Shown piece by piece: positions 15,111-21,694 of a stretch of 39,897 bases of DNA. Position numbers and translations under genes: made by a program. The stretch comes from a virus: positions 1 through 39,897 of IMG/VR virus record IMGVR_UViG_3300007722_000040; one strand, written 5' to 3'. How positions within the stretch are numbered: the stretch's first letter is position 1; each line of letters opens with the position of its first letter. A model generated the notes under the pieces. The model saw only the letters and a program-made list of their open reading frames with translations, made no database searches and was not told the origin of the DNA.

Positions 15111-15151
15111 TTCTGTACCTCTTTCGTTTAGTAGGTTTGTTATGAATCAGT

Positions 15152-15385
15152 TTACGACTGGCTGGCTTCTTTTACTCGCCACGCCTGAATGATGGATTCG
15201 ACCTCTGCGATACATTCTCCGTCAGTGGATTCCTCGCCGTGAATCGCCACCGCACTCAGAATGAGGTCAAGAGTCTGCCCCTCGTTCTGTGGCTCTAGGT
15301 CGTAGGTGTCTGCTTCGACCTCGTTACGCTTTGCCTCATGCTCTGTCCAAGAGCGGAACTTGATGGTGATTTCATTGTCACTCAT
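15152..15385 (-). CDS. Small acidic hypothetical protein
   Basis: 77 aa, beta start (NEITIKFRSWTE) and helical C-terminus. AAAAGGATG Shine-Dalgarno supports ATG 15385. Under promoter 5. Confidence 0.6.
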   Translation of the reverse strand: MSDNEITIKFRSWTEHEAKRNEVEADTYDLEPQNEGQTLDLILSAVAIHGEESTDGECIAEVESIIQAWRVKEASQS

Positions 15386-15414
15386 AACCACATCCTTTTC
15401 TAGTAGGTACTACA

Positions 15415-15444
15415 ACTGTATCAAGCCGACAGACAGAATATTCT
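15415..15444 (-). promoter_or_regulatory. Array promoter 5
   Basis: Motif, 7 nt, TACAGT; short leader with CCTACTAGAAAAGG before 15152-15385. Confidence 0.8.
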
Positions 15445-15793
15445 AGGAACTTGCGTAGCCAAAGAAAGTGAATGTACCTTTGGGCTGTTCGTAGCAAAGT
15501 GCGTCGCCCCACTTCTCCTCAAAGATATCAATTAGGCTCTCGGCTTCGCCGTGAAATAGCGATTTGAGAGTTTCGCATTCGGGGGAGTTTGCTGTCCAAG
15601 AACCCTCAAACAACTTGACTATTTCGTCGGCTGATTTGTCGGTTGTCGGGATTATCTGAAATCCTGGTTTTTCGCAAATTGTTCCCGTGTAGCCACCGTG
15701 ACCACACTCCCAATATGCCTCATCGACCAATGACCTGAATGCGCCCTTAGCGGTCTTTGAGACTGCGCTACACCTAAAGTTATCTGCTCCCAT
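15443..15793 (-). CDS. Hypothetical protein
   Basis: 116 aa, begins MGADNFRCSAVSKTAKGAFRS, then WECGHGGYTGTI and a C-terminal acidic region. The CxxAx...AF..L..A....GHGGYTGTI layout recurs in phage hypotheticals. Shine-Dalgarno CAGGAG. Promoter 6. Ends 2 nt inside promoter 5, so the units are packed without spacer. Confidence 0.6.
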   Translation of the reverse strand: MGADNFRCSAVSKTAKGAFRSLVDEAYWECGHGGYTGTICEKPGFQIIPTTDKSADEIVKLFEGSWTANSPECETLKSLFHGEAESLIDIFEEKWGDALCYEQPKGTFTFFGYASS

Positions 15794-15822
15794 TATGTAC
15801 TCCTGTTCTAGTAGGTGATGTA

Positions 15823-15852
15823 ACTCTAGTGGTACGACAGACAGAATATTCT
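15823..15852 (-). promoter_or_regulatory. Array promoter 6
   Basis: Motif, 7 nt, TAGAGT; leader with CCTACTAGAACAGGAG. Confidence 0.8.
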
Positions 15853-15886
15853 GTTCGCACTCCGTGAGCCCCGGCGGTTGGCTCGC

Positions 15887-16042
15887 TCATGTCGCCTTCG
15901 CCGTTAGCAACGAACGCATATCGAGCAACATATCGCCAACCCTGACAGACGAAACGACCTCGCTCTGCGTCATCTCTTTCAACGCCTTGTCAATGATAGC
16001 CAGCGCCTCTGCGATTACTGTCGCCTCATCGTTCGTGGCCAT
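15887..16042 (-). CDS. Small helical hypothetical protein
   Basis: 51 aa: MATNDEATVIAEALAIIDKA onward, all-helical. Its ATG overlaps the upstream stop as TAATG. Function unknown. Confidence 0.6.
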   Translation of the reverse strand: MATNDEATVIAEALAIIDKALKEMTQSEVVSSVRVGDMLLDMRSLLTAKAT

Positions 16043-16572
16043 TAGTGGTGGTAATCCCATATGACTAGGTACTGCTGAGTGGGGTCACTCTCTATCCGCT
16101 TATTCAGGTCGTCGGTTTCTGCCGTGTAGTCCTCTATGTCGTAGAAGTGTTGTTCACTAGTGAAGTCATCGTGGACTATGGATAGAAGTTTCTTCGCACG
16201 AAACAATGCCAAACTATCGGACAATGCCTGCTGTTTTTCGTCTTTTGTTAATTTGTTAGTTTCTGCTGAATAGCGATTAGCGAAACTGTACCGCTTATTC
16301 GTGACGAGTTCTTCAATGGTTAGGTCTTTGATACCCTCTAAGTCACGCTCAATTGTGTCTTGTGTGAATTGTTTGTATTTTGCAATTGTCGTCTTGAACA
16401 GTTCAGGGTTGTCCCCGTAGCAGAGAACATTATTGGGGAGTTCATCACTCCAACGCCCGCCGTGTTCACTCCAGTCCGACCAGCCTGCGCTGTATTCGTT
16501 CCAGTTATTCACTTTATCTACCGCTTCTTTTGCTGACTGTGCGGTTACTGCCAAGAGTATGCCTGTGTGCAT
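16042..16572 (-). CDS. Phage protein with WSDWxxxGGRWS motif
   Basis: 176 aa. ILLAVTAQSAKEAVDKVNNW then WSDWSEHGGRWSDEL is a motif set seen in phage and plasmid hypothetical proteins; the rest is helical. CGGAGAG Shine-Dalgarno. Promoter 7. Confidence 0.65.
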   Translation of the reverse strand: MHTGILLAVTAQSAKEAVDKVNNWNEYSAGWSDWSEHGGRWSDELPNNVLCYGDNPELFKTTIAKYKQFTQDTIERDLEGIKDLTIEELVTNKRYSFANRYSAETNKLTKDEKQQALSDSLALFRAKKLLSIVHDDFTSEQHFYDIEDYTAETDDLNKRIESDPTQQYLVIWDYHH

Positions 16573-16604
16573 TATGCGCTCTCCGTTTCTAGTAGGTACC
16601 AGTA

Positions 16605-16634
16605 ACACTACCTGACCGACAGACAGAATATTCT
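16605..16634 (-). promoter_or_regulatory. Array promoter 7
   Basis: Motif, 7 nt, TAGTGT; leader with CCTACTAGAAACGGAG. Confidence 0.8.
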
Positions 16635-16644
16635 ACAGCCGACC

Positions 16645-16659
16645 CTTTCCACCACCGTC
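16645..16659 (+). repeat. CTTTCCACCACCGTC repeat, copy 6
   Basis: Intergenic. Followed by a hairpin GCGCGCAC/GTGCGCGC (about 16685-16726), a half SOS box (GCGAACAT, 16736-16743) and the hairpin at 16753-16781; no gene in 16640-16802. Confidence 0.65.
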
Positions 16660-16752
16660 AAGGTAAAAGGGTATCCTATATGGGGGCGCGCACTACAATT
16701 TCGGGTCAAGTGGTTGTGGTGCGCGCTCTCCATGCGAACATTTTTTTAGGAA

Positions 16753-16781
16753 GCCCCGCACGGATGGGGGCCAGGCGGGGC
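16753..16781 (-). terminator. GCCCCGC/GCGGGGC hairpin after 16803-17270
   Basis: Stem GCCCCGC/GCGGGGC with G-rich loop, just past the stop of the minus-strand gene. Confidence 0.5.
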
Positions 16782-16802
16782 CCTTGGGGAGCAATGCGCT
16801 CT

Positions 16803-17270
16803 TCACTCCTCGCCCTCCATCGGGTTGCTCGCCACCTCACCGAACGCCAGTTGGTACAAGTCACGCCCTGCCTTCCAGTCTGACCAGTCGCCGTCACTCT
16901 TGATGTCTACCTCGTCGCCGTAGTAGTACTTCGCACGAATCAGCGAAGCGGTAACCACTGCGTCGTAGGGCTTCTGTGCCGTCTTACAGAAGTCGAAGAT
17001 GCTCGGCTCGCCTTTGTCATGGTTGCGTTGTTCTACTCGGGCAACCCACACAAACGATTCGTGAGACTCTTCGCCAACGCCGTTGAACGCCACTCGGCTC
17101 TCTGTGAACTCGGGCTTGCCCTCTCCGTGAGCGTCGCCTAGTTCTATCCCTAAGAATCTCACCGCCGTACAGATACGCTTGATGTCAAGCGCCAGTGCGC
17201 CGTAGGATTCTTTGATGTGGGGCTGGTCTCGTGAAGCAAGTTGCCTGTACCAATAATGCGTATATCCCAT
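16803..17270 (-). CDS. Phage protein, MGYTHYW family
   Basis: 155 aa. MGYTHYWYR start, IELGDAHGEGKPEF, VAFNG, FDFCKTAQKPYDAVVTASLI, KSDGDWSDW: blocks that mark a widespread phage hypothetical family with no known activity. AGGAGAAT Shine-Dalgarno overlaps the end of the upstream gene. Confidence 0.75.
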   Translation of the reverse strand: MGYTHYWYRQLASRDQPHIKESYGALALDIKRICTAVRFLGIELGDAHGEGKPEFTESRVAFNGVGEESHESFVWVARVEQRNHDKGEPSIFDFCKTAQKPYDAVVTASLIRAKYYYGDEVDIKSDGDWSDWKAGRDLYQLAFGEVASNPMEGEE

Positions 17271-17271
17271 T

Positions 17272-17463
17272 TTATTCTCCTAGTTGTGTGGTCGGGCAGT
17301 CGGTGTATGGATTCTCTTTGCCTTCGTTGTCTTCACAAGAACAGAAGTTGTAGATACCCACTTGCGTCTCGTGAGTCAAGTCTGCCAACTCACCCCAACT
17401 CATACTCCCACCTTTATCTATTGCTTTGCGCCATTTATCTATGTACTTGGCTGTCACTGACAT
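17272..17463 (-). CDS. Small hypothetical protein
   Basis: 63 aa with two or three Cys (NFCSCEDN, DCPTT). AAAGGAAACC Shine-Dalgarno. Long structured leader from promoter 8: AAGTGGG (17491-17497) can pair with CCCACTT (17553-17559), enclosing GGTCTAGACC, a perfect palindrome at 17510-17519. Confidence 0.6.
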   Translation of the reverse strand: MSVTAKYIDKWRKAIDKGGSMSWGELADLTHETQVGIYNFCSCEDNEGKENPYTDCPTTQLGE

Positions 17464-17565
17464 ATGGGTTTCCTTTGTCTAGTAGTGAATAAGTGGGAAC
17501 GGGTTTTTTGGTCTAGACCTCAACCCTTTTCATTGAGCGCAACTGCTATGTGCCCACTTGATACA

Positions 17566-17595
17566 ACCCTATCCCACCGACAGACAGAATATTCT
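17566..17595 (-). promoter_or_regulatory. Array promoter 8
   Basis: Motif, 7 nt, TAGGGT; about 100-nt leader to 17272-17463. Confidence 0.8.
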
Positions 17596-17698
17596 GGGCG
17601 ACCCTCTAATCAAGAGCGAAGTGCGGGGCTTTTCAGAGACCGAACAATGCCCCACTCGCCCAAGGGGTTAGGCGAGCAGGGCTATTGTCGGGGTTCGG

Positions 17699-18169
17699 CT
17701 ACGCCGTGATGAATAATTCTTTCACCGCGTCAGCGAGCGAGCCTCGCGCTTGGTCGTTGTCCGAGATTACCTCGTCAGGTGTGTCCTCAAAGCGCAAGAC
17801 ACTTGCCACGCCCTCGGCACACGCCAAGACGAGAAGTCTCACGCGCCGTTTTGCTGGGTGCTCTGACGGTGGACCGTCAAAGGCTTCGGGGTCGCCATTG
17901 TCTATCGGCGCCGCCCAACCGCAAGTGAGTACGGCTACATAGTCGCTAACTTTCGCGACCTCTCGGCTGTCCTCGCTGTCAAGCAGGTCGTAAACATCGC
18001 TATGTTCGCCTGCGAGCGTGAGAGAGACTGTCTCGCCCCCCTCAATGACCGCGAACAACATAGCGCGCTTCATACCGAACGCGTTACCTGTCTGACTCAA
18101 TTTGGCGAGTAACCCCTCGTGGATTATCTGTTCCGTGTTGAGTGCTTTATCAACAATGCTGGCTTTCAC
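17699..18169 (-). CDS. Hypothetical protein, paralogue of 30078-30536
   Basis: 156 aa. Shares long identical blocks with the plus-strand protein at 30078 (KAMLFAVIE-type, ETVSLTLA, SDYVAVLTCGWA, RRVRLLVLACA, DEVISDNDQARGSLADAVK). No domain recognised. GTG start after AAAGGACACACCC. A hairpin CTCGCC/GGCGAG lies downstream. Confidence 0.65.
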   Translation of the reverse strand: MKASIVDKALNTEQIIHEGLLAKLSQTGNAFGMKRAMLFAVIEGGETVSLTLAGEHSDVYDLLDSEDSREVAKVSDYVAVLTCGWAAPIDNGDPEAFDGPPSEHPAKRRVRLLVLACAEGVASVLRFEDTPDEVISDNDQARGSLADAVKELFITA

Positions 18170-18200
18170 GGGTGTGTCCTTTCGTTAGTAGGTACTCACC

Positions 18201-18230
18201 ACGCTACCCTACCGACAGACAGATTATTCT
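18201..18230 (-). promoter_or_regulatory. Array promoter 9
   Basis: Motif with AGATTATTCT variant... centre (AGATTATTCT instead of AGAATATTCT), 7 nt, TAGCGT; leader with CCTACTAACGAAAGG. Confidence 0.75.
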
Positions 18231-18295
18231 GACCCGTTCCGAGAGCCCCGCCCAACTTGCATTTTTGGGGCAGGTCTTTGGACTACGATAGGTCA

Positions 18296-18463
18296 ATGAT
18301 TTACGACTTGAGTGAGTACCGACGCCGGGGCTTCGGGGTGCGGATTTTTGGTGTGGCTAAGTCTGTCTCGCTGGTGTGTTCTTTGCTGTCGCAAGTAGAG
18401 CAAGATATTGCTCAGATACGAGCCGACAGATTTCGCCTGCGCTTCGCTGTGGTTCAGGGGTAG
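18296..18463 (+). CDS. Small plus-strand protein, leaderless
   Basis: 55 aa, MIYDLSEYRRRGFGVRIFGV onward, basic with a helical C-terminus. ATG is exactly 6 nt after TACGAT (18284-18289), the same spacing as the leaderless array genes, although the AGAATATTCT motif is absent. Converges on 18493-18912 with a shared hairpin between them. Moderate confidence because the composition is ordinary. Confidence 0.5.
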   Translation: MIYDLSEYRRRGFGVRIFGVAKSVSLVCSLLSQVEQDIAQIRADRFRLRFAVVQG

Positions 18464-18480
18464 AGCCTTAGCCCTACCCC
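18457..18480. terminator. Bidirectional hairpin between convergent genes
   Basis: GGGGTAG/CTACCCC stem overlapping the stop codon of 18296-18463 and lying downstream of 18493-18912. Confidence 0.5.
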
Positions 18481-18492
18481 CTCACCTGCGGT

Positions 18493-18912
18493 TTATTTCG
18501 TGGCTGTCTTGCCGAGTGCCAATGACACCCTGACCTGCGTATAAAAGGTCGGCTCAACACAACCCTGTTCCTGCTTCGCCGTAATCACGCCCTGCTTCAC
18601 GGCTTCGTCAAATGCCTTCGTGTCAATGGCAGACTTTGTAACCCTGTCAAAGATTTTCGGCGTGACTAACTTGCGAAGTTTCTCAAGAACAAAGTTCCTG
18701 CGAACGCTCTCAATGATTTTGATTTTTTTGTCACCGACAAAGATTTCGTCTGTGCCTTCGTCGCCTGCGATTTCGCAGAGTAACGCTTTTGCGTCTGTGA
18801 CCGCTTGCTCGGCTCGCTCTTGTGCCACAAGTGCGTCAATGTAAACGACACCTGCGCTCTCAAGTTGCGTCAGAGCCTTTGGTCGGCTGGTGGCTGTTGC
18901 GGTCTTGCCCAT
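18493..18912 (-). CDS. Hypothetical protein
   Basis: 139 aa, helical first half (QERAEQAVTDAKALLCEIAG), then FVGDKKIKIIESVRRNFV and a C-terminal beta region. The segment after residue 60 resembles small phage proteins with a central antiparallel sheet; no family named. AAAGGAAAT Shine-Dalgarno. Confidence 0.6.
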   Translation of the reverse strand: MGKTATATSRPKALTQLESAGVVYIDALVAQERAEQAVTDAKALLCEIAGDEGTDEIFVGDKKIKIIESVRRNFVLEKLRKLVTPKIFDRVTKSAIDTKAFDEAVKQGVITAKQEQGCVEPTFYTQVRVSLALGKTATK

Positions 18913-18961
18913 ATGTATTTCCTTTCACTAGTAGTTGCTACCTTGTCGGTAGGTGTAACCT

Positions 18962-18991
18962 ACCCTATCGGCACGACAGACAGAATATTCT
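18962..18991 (-). promoter_or_regulatory. Array promoter 10
   Basis: Motif, 7 nt, TAGGGT; leader with CAACTACTAGTGAAAGG. Confidence 0.8.
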
Positions 18992-19075
18992 GATTTTCGC
19001 ATATTTCTTTTGAGAGCGTATTTCCGTGTGCCTACACGGTTTTGTGGCAGGCGGGGCTTGTCGGAGACGAAAGAG

Positions 19076-19105
19076 AAGGGGTGGCAGGTTGCCCCACCAC
19101 CCCTT
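19076..19105 (-). terminator. Hairpin after 19118-19567
   Basis: AAGGGGTGG/CCACCCCTT, nine perfect pairs, directly after the stop. Confidence 0.6.
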
Positions 19106-19117
19106 TCCTACCTGTTA

Positions 19118-19567
19118 CTACAAGTAACGGCTGACCGCCGAGTAGGTGCTCGTTGAGACAACTTCCTCGTCTGTCATCTTGAGCATACGGATAGCGTTCT
19201 CAAGTTCTTTGTTACCCGTTTCGTAGTCGGTGTACTCGTTCCCCCGACAAGAACTGTGGGGGTCTTGTGGTGCTTCGGCTTTTACGCCGATAACACTCTC
19301 TGCGATAAGGACAGTTACCGTGAAAGCGTGAAAGCCCTTGTCGTTATCGCTTCGCCAGCGATTTGTAGACGAGACTTCTTTGACGGTGGCTTTCCCTGTC
19401 TTGATGAAAGCGAGAACCTTCTTGTCGGCGTTTTCTGTCGCCTTCTTGTAGGCTTCACAGTCCTTCTCGTACAGTTCGTGGTCTTTCTTGCGTTGCTTGA
19501 GAACTGCCTCAAGCGCGTCAATGACCTTCACGGTCTTGACTTTGACATTTATGCCCTTCTTAGCCAT
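19118..19567 (-). CDS. Hypothetical coiled-coil-containing protein
   Basis: 149 aa. A Lys-rich helical segment (residues 12-50, LEAVLKQRKKDHELYEKDCE) precedes a mixed region and a helical C-terminus (NKELENAIRMLKMTDEEVV). Start 19567 has AAGGGG upstream. Function unknown. Confidence 0.6.
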   Translation of the reverse strand: MAKKGINVKVKTVKVIDALEAVLKQRKKDHELYEKDCEAYKKATENADKKVLAFIKTGKATVKEVSSTNRWRSDNDKGFHAFTVTVLIAESVIGVKAEAPQDPHSSCRGNEYTDYETGNKELENAIRMLKMTDEEVVSTSTYSAVSRYL

Positions 19568-19601
19568 TTGTGGTATTCCCCTTCTGTAGTAGGTACTGAC
19601 C

Positions 19602-19631
19602 ACACTACAGAGGCGACAGACAGAATATTTT
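19602..19631 (-). promoter_or_regulatory. Array promoter 11
   Basis: Motif with AAAATATTCT variant, 7 nt, TAGTGT; leader with CCTACTACAGAAGGGG. Confidence 0.8.
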
Positions 19632-19667
19632 GGTGTGTACCACTATCAACTCTCGCTGATGGCAACC

Positions 19668-19682
19668 CTTTCCACCACCGTC
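19668..19682 (+). repeat. CTTTCCACCACCGTC repeat, copy 7
   Basis: Immediately followed by TACAAT (19684-19689) and the candidate RNA below. Confidence 0.7.
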
Positions 19683-19753
19683 ATACAATGGGGGCGTGTC
19701 CGAGCCTTCTTATTTTTGGCGCGTGGTTTCGGGGGTACAGACAAAGTGCCGAG

Positions 19754-19767
19754 CGAACATCTGTTCG
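19754..19767. promoter_or_regulatory. SOS-box-like palindrome CGAACATCTGTTCG
   Basis: Perfect CGAAC-N4-GTTCG. Could be a LexA site or a small hairpin within candidate RNA A. Confidence 0.5.
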
Positions 19768-19770
19768 GAG

Positions 19771-19805
19771 AGCCCCGCTGGGTCGGGTGGCGCGCGGGGC
19801 TTTTT
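19771..19805 (+). terminator. Plus-strand intrinsic terminator
   Basis: AGCCCCGC/GCGGGGCT stem followed by five T on the plus strand. On the minus strand it lies just past the 19821-19967 stop but lacks a U-run. Confidence 0.6.
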
Positions 19806-19820
19806 GCGCGCGATGGGTCT

Positions 19821-19967
19821 TTAGTCTTTTCGTGCCTCGCTGATTAGTCGTAGTTGTTTTACGCTTACCCACTCATCCATTGGCGTTGTCTCGAAGCACT
19901 CGGCGCACATCCCCTCTTGTACATCGTTCACGCCGTTACAAGCGAGACAACGCGCCTTCTTGTTCAC
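19821..19967 (-). CDS. Zinc-ribbon miniprotein (cassette A, gene 3)
   Basis: 48 aa. CLACNGVNDVQEGMCAECF is a compact CxxC-N11-CxxC zinc knuckle followed by a helix. GTG start overlaps the upstream stop (GTGA). Nearly identical to 23765-23914. Function unknown. Confidence 0.65.
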   Translation of the reverse strand: MNKKARCLACNGVNDVQEGMCAECFETTPMDEWVSVKQLRLISEARKD

Positions 19968-20122
19968 TCGTCGCCGTCTATCACCTTGTAGTCCGCGATA
20001 TGGGCTAGGTCGCCGTATTCATCCCCAGTCCATTCTTCGGCTAAGAGTATCGCCTCTTGCTCGTTCTCGGCGGTAAAGGTCGTGACCATCGTGGCGGTTA
20101 CTAGTACCTTGTATTCCTTCAT
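19964..20122 (-). CDS. Small beta-alpha protein (cassette A, gene 2)
   Basis: 52 aa: MKEYKVLVTATMVTTFTAEN then a helix (EQEAILLAEEW) and terminal strand. Paralogue of 23911-24069. TAATG overlap upstream, GTGA downstream. Confidence 0.65.
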   Translation of the reverse strand: MKEYKVLVTATMVTTFTAENEQEAILLAEEWTGDEYGDLAHIADYKVIDGDE

Positions 20123-20481
20123 TAGCGGTCGCCTTTCAGTGGTCGTACTGTGAGTGCGCCACCTGTAGGGCAGTCGTGGTGAGACAAGAGCGCAACAATT
20201 TTGGTAGCGGTTACTCGGTAGCGAAGTATCCACTCGCTATCAACAGTCATTAGCCTGAGTAGTTCTACGGCGTTTTTGGCTTGACTTATTCCCGACATCG
20301 TGCCATCCCACACTGGCAGGTCACTGACGCGCCACCAGCCGTATTCGGACTTGTCAAATAGGTGTGCCGTGTCAATGGCGAAGCACTCCACCACATCATC
20401 CCAACAACTGCCCCCACAACCGTGTTCGTGGTCGCAGTCGCAAGTGTTGCTAATCGTTGTGAGTAACTGTGTTTTAGTCAT
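20122..20481 (-). CDS. Hypothetical protein (cassette A, gene 1), leaderless
   Basis: 119 aa. Cys/His-rich N-terminal part (CDCDHEHGCGGSCWDDVVEC), then KSEYGWWRVSDLPVWDGTMS. Paralogue of 24069-24440. ATG exactly 6 nt after TAGTGT; promoter-to-start sequence TTGGGT is the same in both copies. Confidence 0.7.
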   Translation of the reverse strand: MTKTQLLTTISNTCDCDHEHGCGGSCWDDVVECFAIDTAHLFDKSEYGWWRVSDLPVWDGTMSGISQAKNAVELLRLMTVDSEWILRYRVTATKIVALLSHHDCPTGGALTVRPLKGDR

Positions 20482-20487
20482 ACCCAA

Positions 20488-20517
20488 ACACTACTCAGCC
20501 GACAGACAGAATATTCT
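20488..20517 (-). promoter_or_regulatory. Array promoter 12 (leaderless)
   Basis: Motif, 7 nt, TAGTGT, 6 nt, ATG of 20122-20481. Confidence 0.85.
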
Positions 20518-20528
20518 GAGGGGTCGCG

Positions 20529-20568
20529 AGCCCCGCTGTCTTAAGGGCGGGTTTGTTCTTGCGGGGCC
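20529..20568 (-). terminator. AGCCCCGC/GCGGGGC hairpin
   Basis: Array hairpin between the 20650-21072 gene and promoter 12. Confidence 0.5.
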
Positions 20569-20589
20569 CCGAGCGAACGAAGCGGATAA

Positions 20590-20645
20590 CGAAAGAAGCC
20601 CCCCGCCGTAAACTCTAACGAGCGCGACAACGGGGGGCGTTTCGT
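20590..20645 (-). other. Structured post-stop element, class I, copy 1
   Basis: Stem GCCCCCCG (20598-20605)/CGGGGGGC (20631-20638), extended by CGAAA/TTTCG, around an interior with GTAAACTC-N4-GAGCGCGACA (plus-strand reading). The interior matches copy 2 (22061-22116) while the stems differ in sequence but still pair. Confidence 0.5.
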
Positions 20646-20649
20646 TCGG

Positions 20650-21072
20650 CTATGCGTACCGACACTCCATAAGAGTACCCCAGCCGAGATTACCTTGCTC
20701 TTTGCTCCCCTCGGCTGTGGCGTAGAATATCGCCTTCTCACCGAGAATATACAAATACTCTGCCCACGCAAACTCCGTATCGCTCTGTGTAAAGAACGGC
20801 TCATTGGCTTCCATGTCCGTATGGGCGAACCCGTAGCCTTTCACATAGCCGAGGTCATCTCTGCCGTAGTGAACGCCGTTCTGCGCGTTAGGGTCAATGC
20901 TTGACCACGATAGGCGATTATGTAACAGGGCTGTGCGAACCTCATCCACTCCATCACGCAACACAAGCGCGGTGAGTTCGGGCAACTTGGATACTGGCGA
21001 ACCATCCCAATGACAGTAGCGACCACGCCACCCATCTCCGTGTGGCTCTGCGATTATTGACCGTGTACTCAT
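20650..21072 (-). CDS. Phage protein, MSTRS...GRYCHWDG family
   Basis: 140 aa. MSTRSIIAEPHGDGWRGRYC then HWDGSPVSKLPELTALVL and AWAEYLYILGEKAI. The TRS-(x)n-RY-x-HWDG-x-P opening marks a common phage hypothetical family. Start 21072 has GGGAG upstream and an ATGA overlap with 21069-21230. Confidence 0.75.
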   Translation of the reverse strand: MSTRSIIAEPHGDGWRGRYCHWDGSPVSKLPELTALVLRDGVDEVRTALLHNRLSWSSIDPNAQNGVHYGRDDLGYVKGYGFAHTDMEANEPFFTQSDTEFAWAEYLYILGEKAIFYATAEGSKEQGNLGWGTLMECRYA

Positions 21073-21230
21073 TGTTTGACTCCCACATGGCAGGCGCACC
21101 ACCAGCACACGATATTGTCTAGGTGGTCACTCCATGTCGGCACAAAGTTACTGTGCTTATGCGTCATGAGGTCGCCACATTCATTACATGGCGTACCTTC
21201 GTGTTCACCTATGTAGTCAGGCTCGTTCAC
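21069..21230 (-). CDS. Small zinc-binding protein
   Basis: 53 aa. CNECGDLMTHKH and CWWCACH form a Cys/His zinc site. GTG start within a GTGA overlap. Short for an HNH enzyme and lacks a clear catalytic HNH triad. Confidence 0.6.
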   Translation of the reverse strand: MNEPDYIGEHEGTPCNECGDLMTHKHSNFVPTWSDHLDNIVCWWCACHVGVKQ

Positions 21231-21502
21231 ACATTCCCCCAGTCACACTCATCACAAGTAATCCACACGGTACTGCCGTACTCGCCAACCTCAAAGACGC
21301 ACGCATAGCATGGGTCATTCGTGGGGATAGCAGACTTGCTGTGTTGGCGTAGTCCGAGAATATTTCTGACTACAAGTGTGCGCTCACTATCCGCACACTC
21401 ATCTATCCGCTCAAACTCTGCCTCTGTCCAGTTGTCCGTATCTGCGACTAGCAAGCCCTCAGTACTGCCCCATGTGCCATCTGCCGTGAAGTAAGTTCCC
21501 AT
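21227..21502 (-). CDS. Small zinc-binding protein, leaderless
   Basis: 91 aa with CYAC and CDEC in the C-terminal half. ATG is 6 nt after TAGCGT of promoter 13. Function unknown. Confidence 0.65.
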   Translation of the reverse strand: MGTYFTADGTWGSTEGLLVADTDNWTEAEFERIDECADSERTLVVRNILGLRQHSKSAIPTNDPCYACVFEVGEYGSTVWITCDECDWGNV

Positions 21503-21508
21503 ACCATC

Positions 21509-21538
21509 ACGCTACTCAACCGACAGATAGAATATTCT
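21509..21538 (-). promoter_or_regulatory. Array promoter 13 (leaderless)
   Basis: AGAATATTCTATCTGTC (one change), 7 nt, TAGCGT, 6 nt, ATG. Confidence 0.8.
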
Positions 21539-21551
21539 GCCAATGGTAGCC

Positions 21552-21566
21552 CTTTCCACCACCGTC
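21552..21566 (+). repeat. CTTTCCACCACCGTC repeat, copy 8
   Basis: Followed by TATAAA (21568-21573) and the second candidate small RNA. Confidence 0.7.
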
Positions 21567-21637
21567 ATATAAAGCAGGGAATATCCGAGCCTTTCTTTCT
21601 GTGCGTGTTTGTCCGAGTGTGAGTACAAAGTGCCGAG

Positions 21638-21651
21638 CGAACATATGTTCG
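21638..21651. promoter_or_regulatory. SOS-box-like palindrome CGAACATATGTTCG
   Basis: Perfect 14-bp palindrome matching the actinobacterial LexA box core. Confidence 0.5.
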
Positions 21652-21654
21652 TAG

Positions 21655-21689
21655 AGCCCCGTAGGGTCGGGGTGTTGGCGGGGCTTTTT
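21655..21689 (+). terminator. Plus-strand intrinsic terminator
   Basis: AGCCCCG/CGGGGCT stem and five T. Confidence 0.6.
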
Positions 21690-21694
21690 GAAGA

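Larger units (their letters stand above)
19696..19805 (+). ncRNA. Candidate small RNA A (paralogue of 21580-21689)
   Basis: No ORF. Starts after a TACAAT -10-like box and ends in a canonical plus-strand terminator: AGCCCCGC/GCGGGGCT stem (19771-19801) and TTTTT. Shares order and sequence with 21580-21689: repeat, GTCCGAGCC-like block, ACAAAGTGCCGAGCGAACAT, palindrome, terminator. Strand and transcription are inferred. Confidence 0.4.
21580..21689 (+). ncRNA. Candidate small RNA B
   Basis: Paralogue of 19696-19805 in element order and sequence, ending in a plus-strand terminator (AGCCCCG/CGGGGCT, 21655-21685, then TTTTT). No ORF. Confidence 0.4.

Noticed and set aside
2697-21566. CCACCACC repeat as a Chi site (reverse strand GGTGGTGG)
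   Set aside because: Resembles E. coli Chi by composition only; the conserved unit is longer and includes CTTT and GTC, and actinobacterial AdnAB/RecBCD recognition is different.
2697-21566. Identity with L5 stoperators
   Set aside because: Only a short TTGAC-like portion is shared on one strand; the GGTGGMTGTCAAG core is absent, so I keep it as an unexplained repeat.
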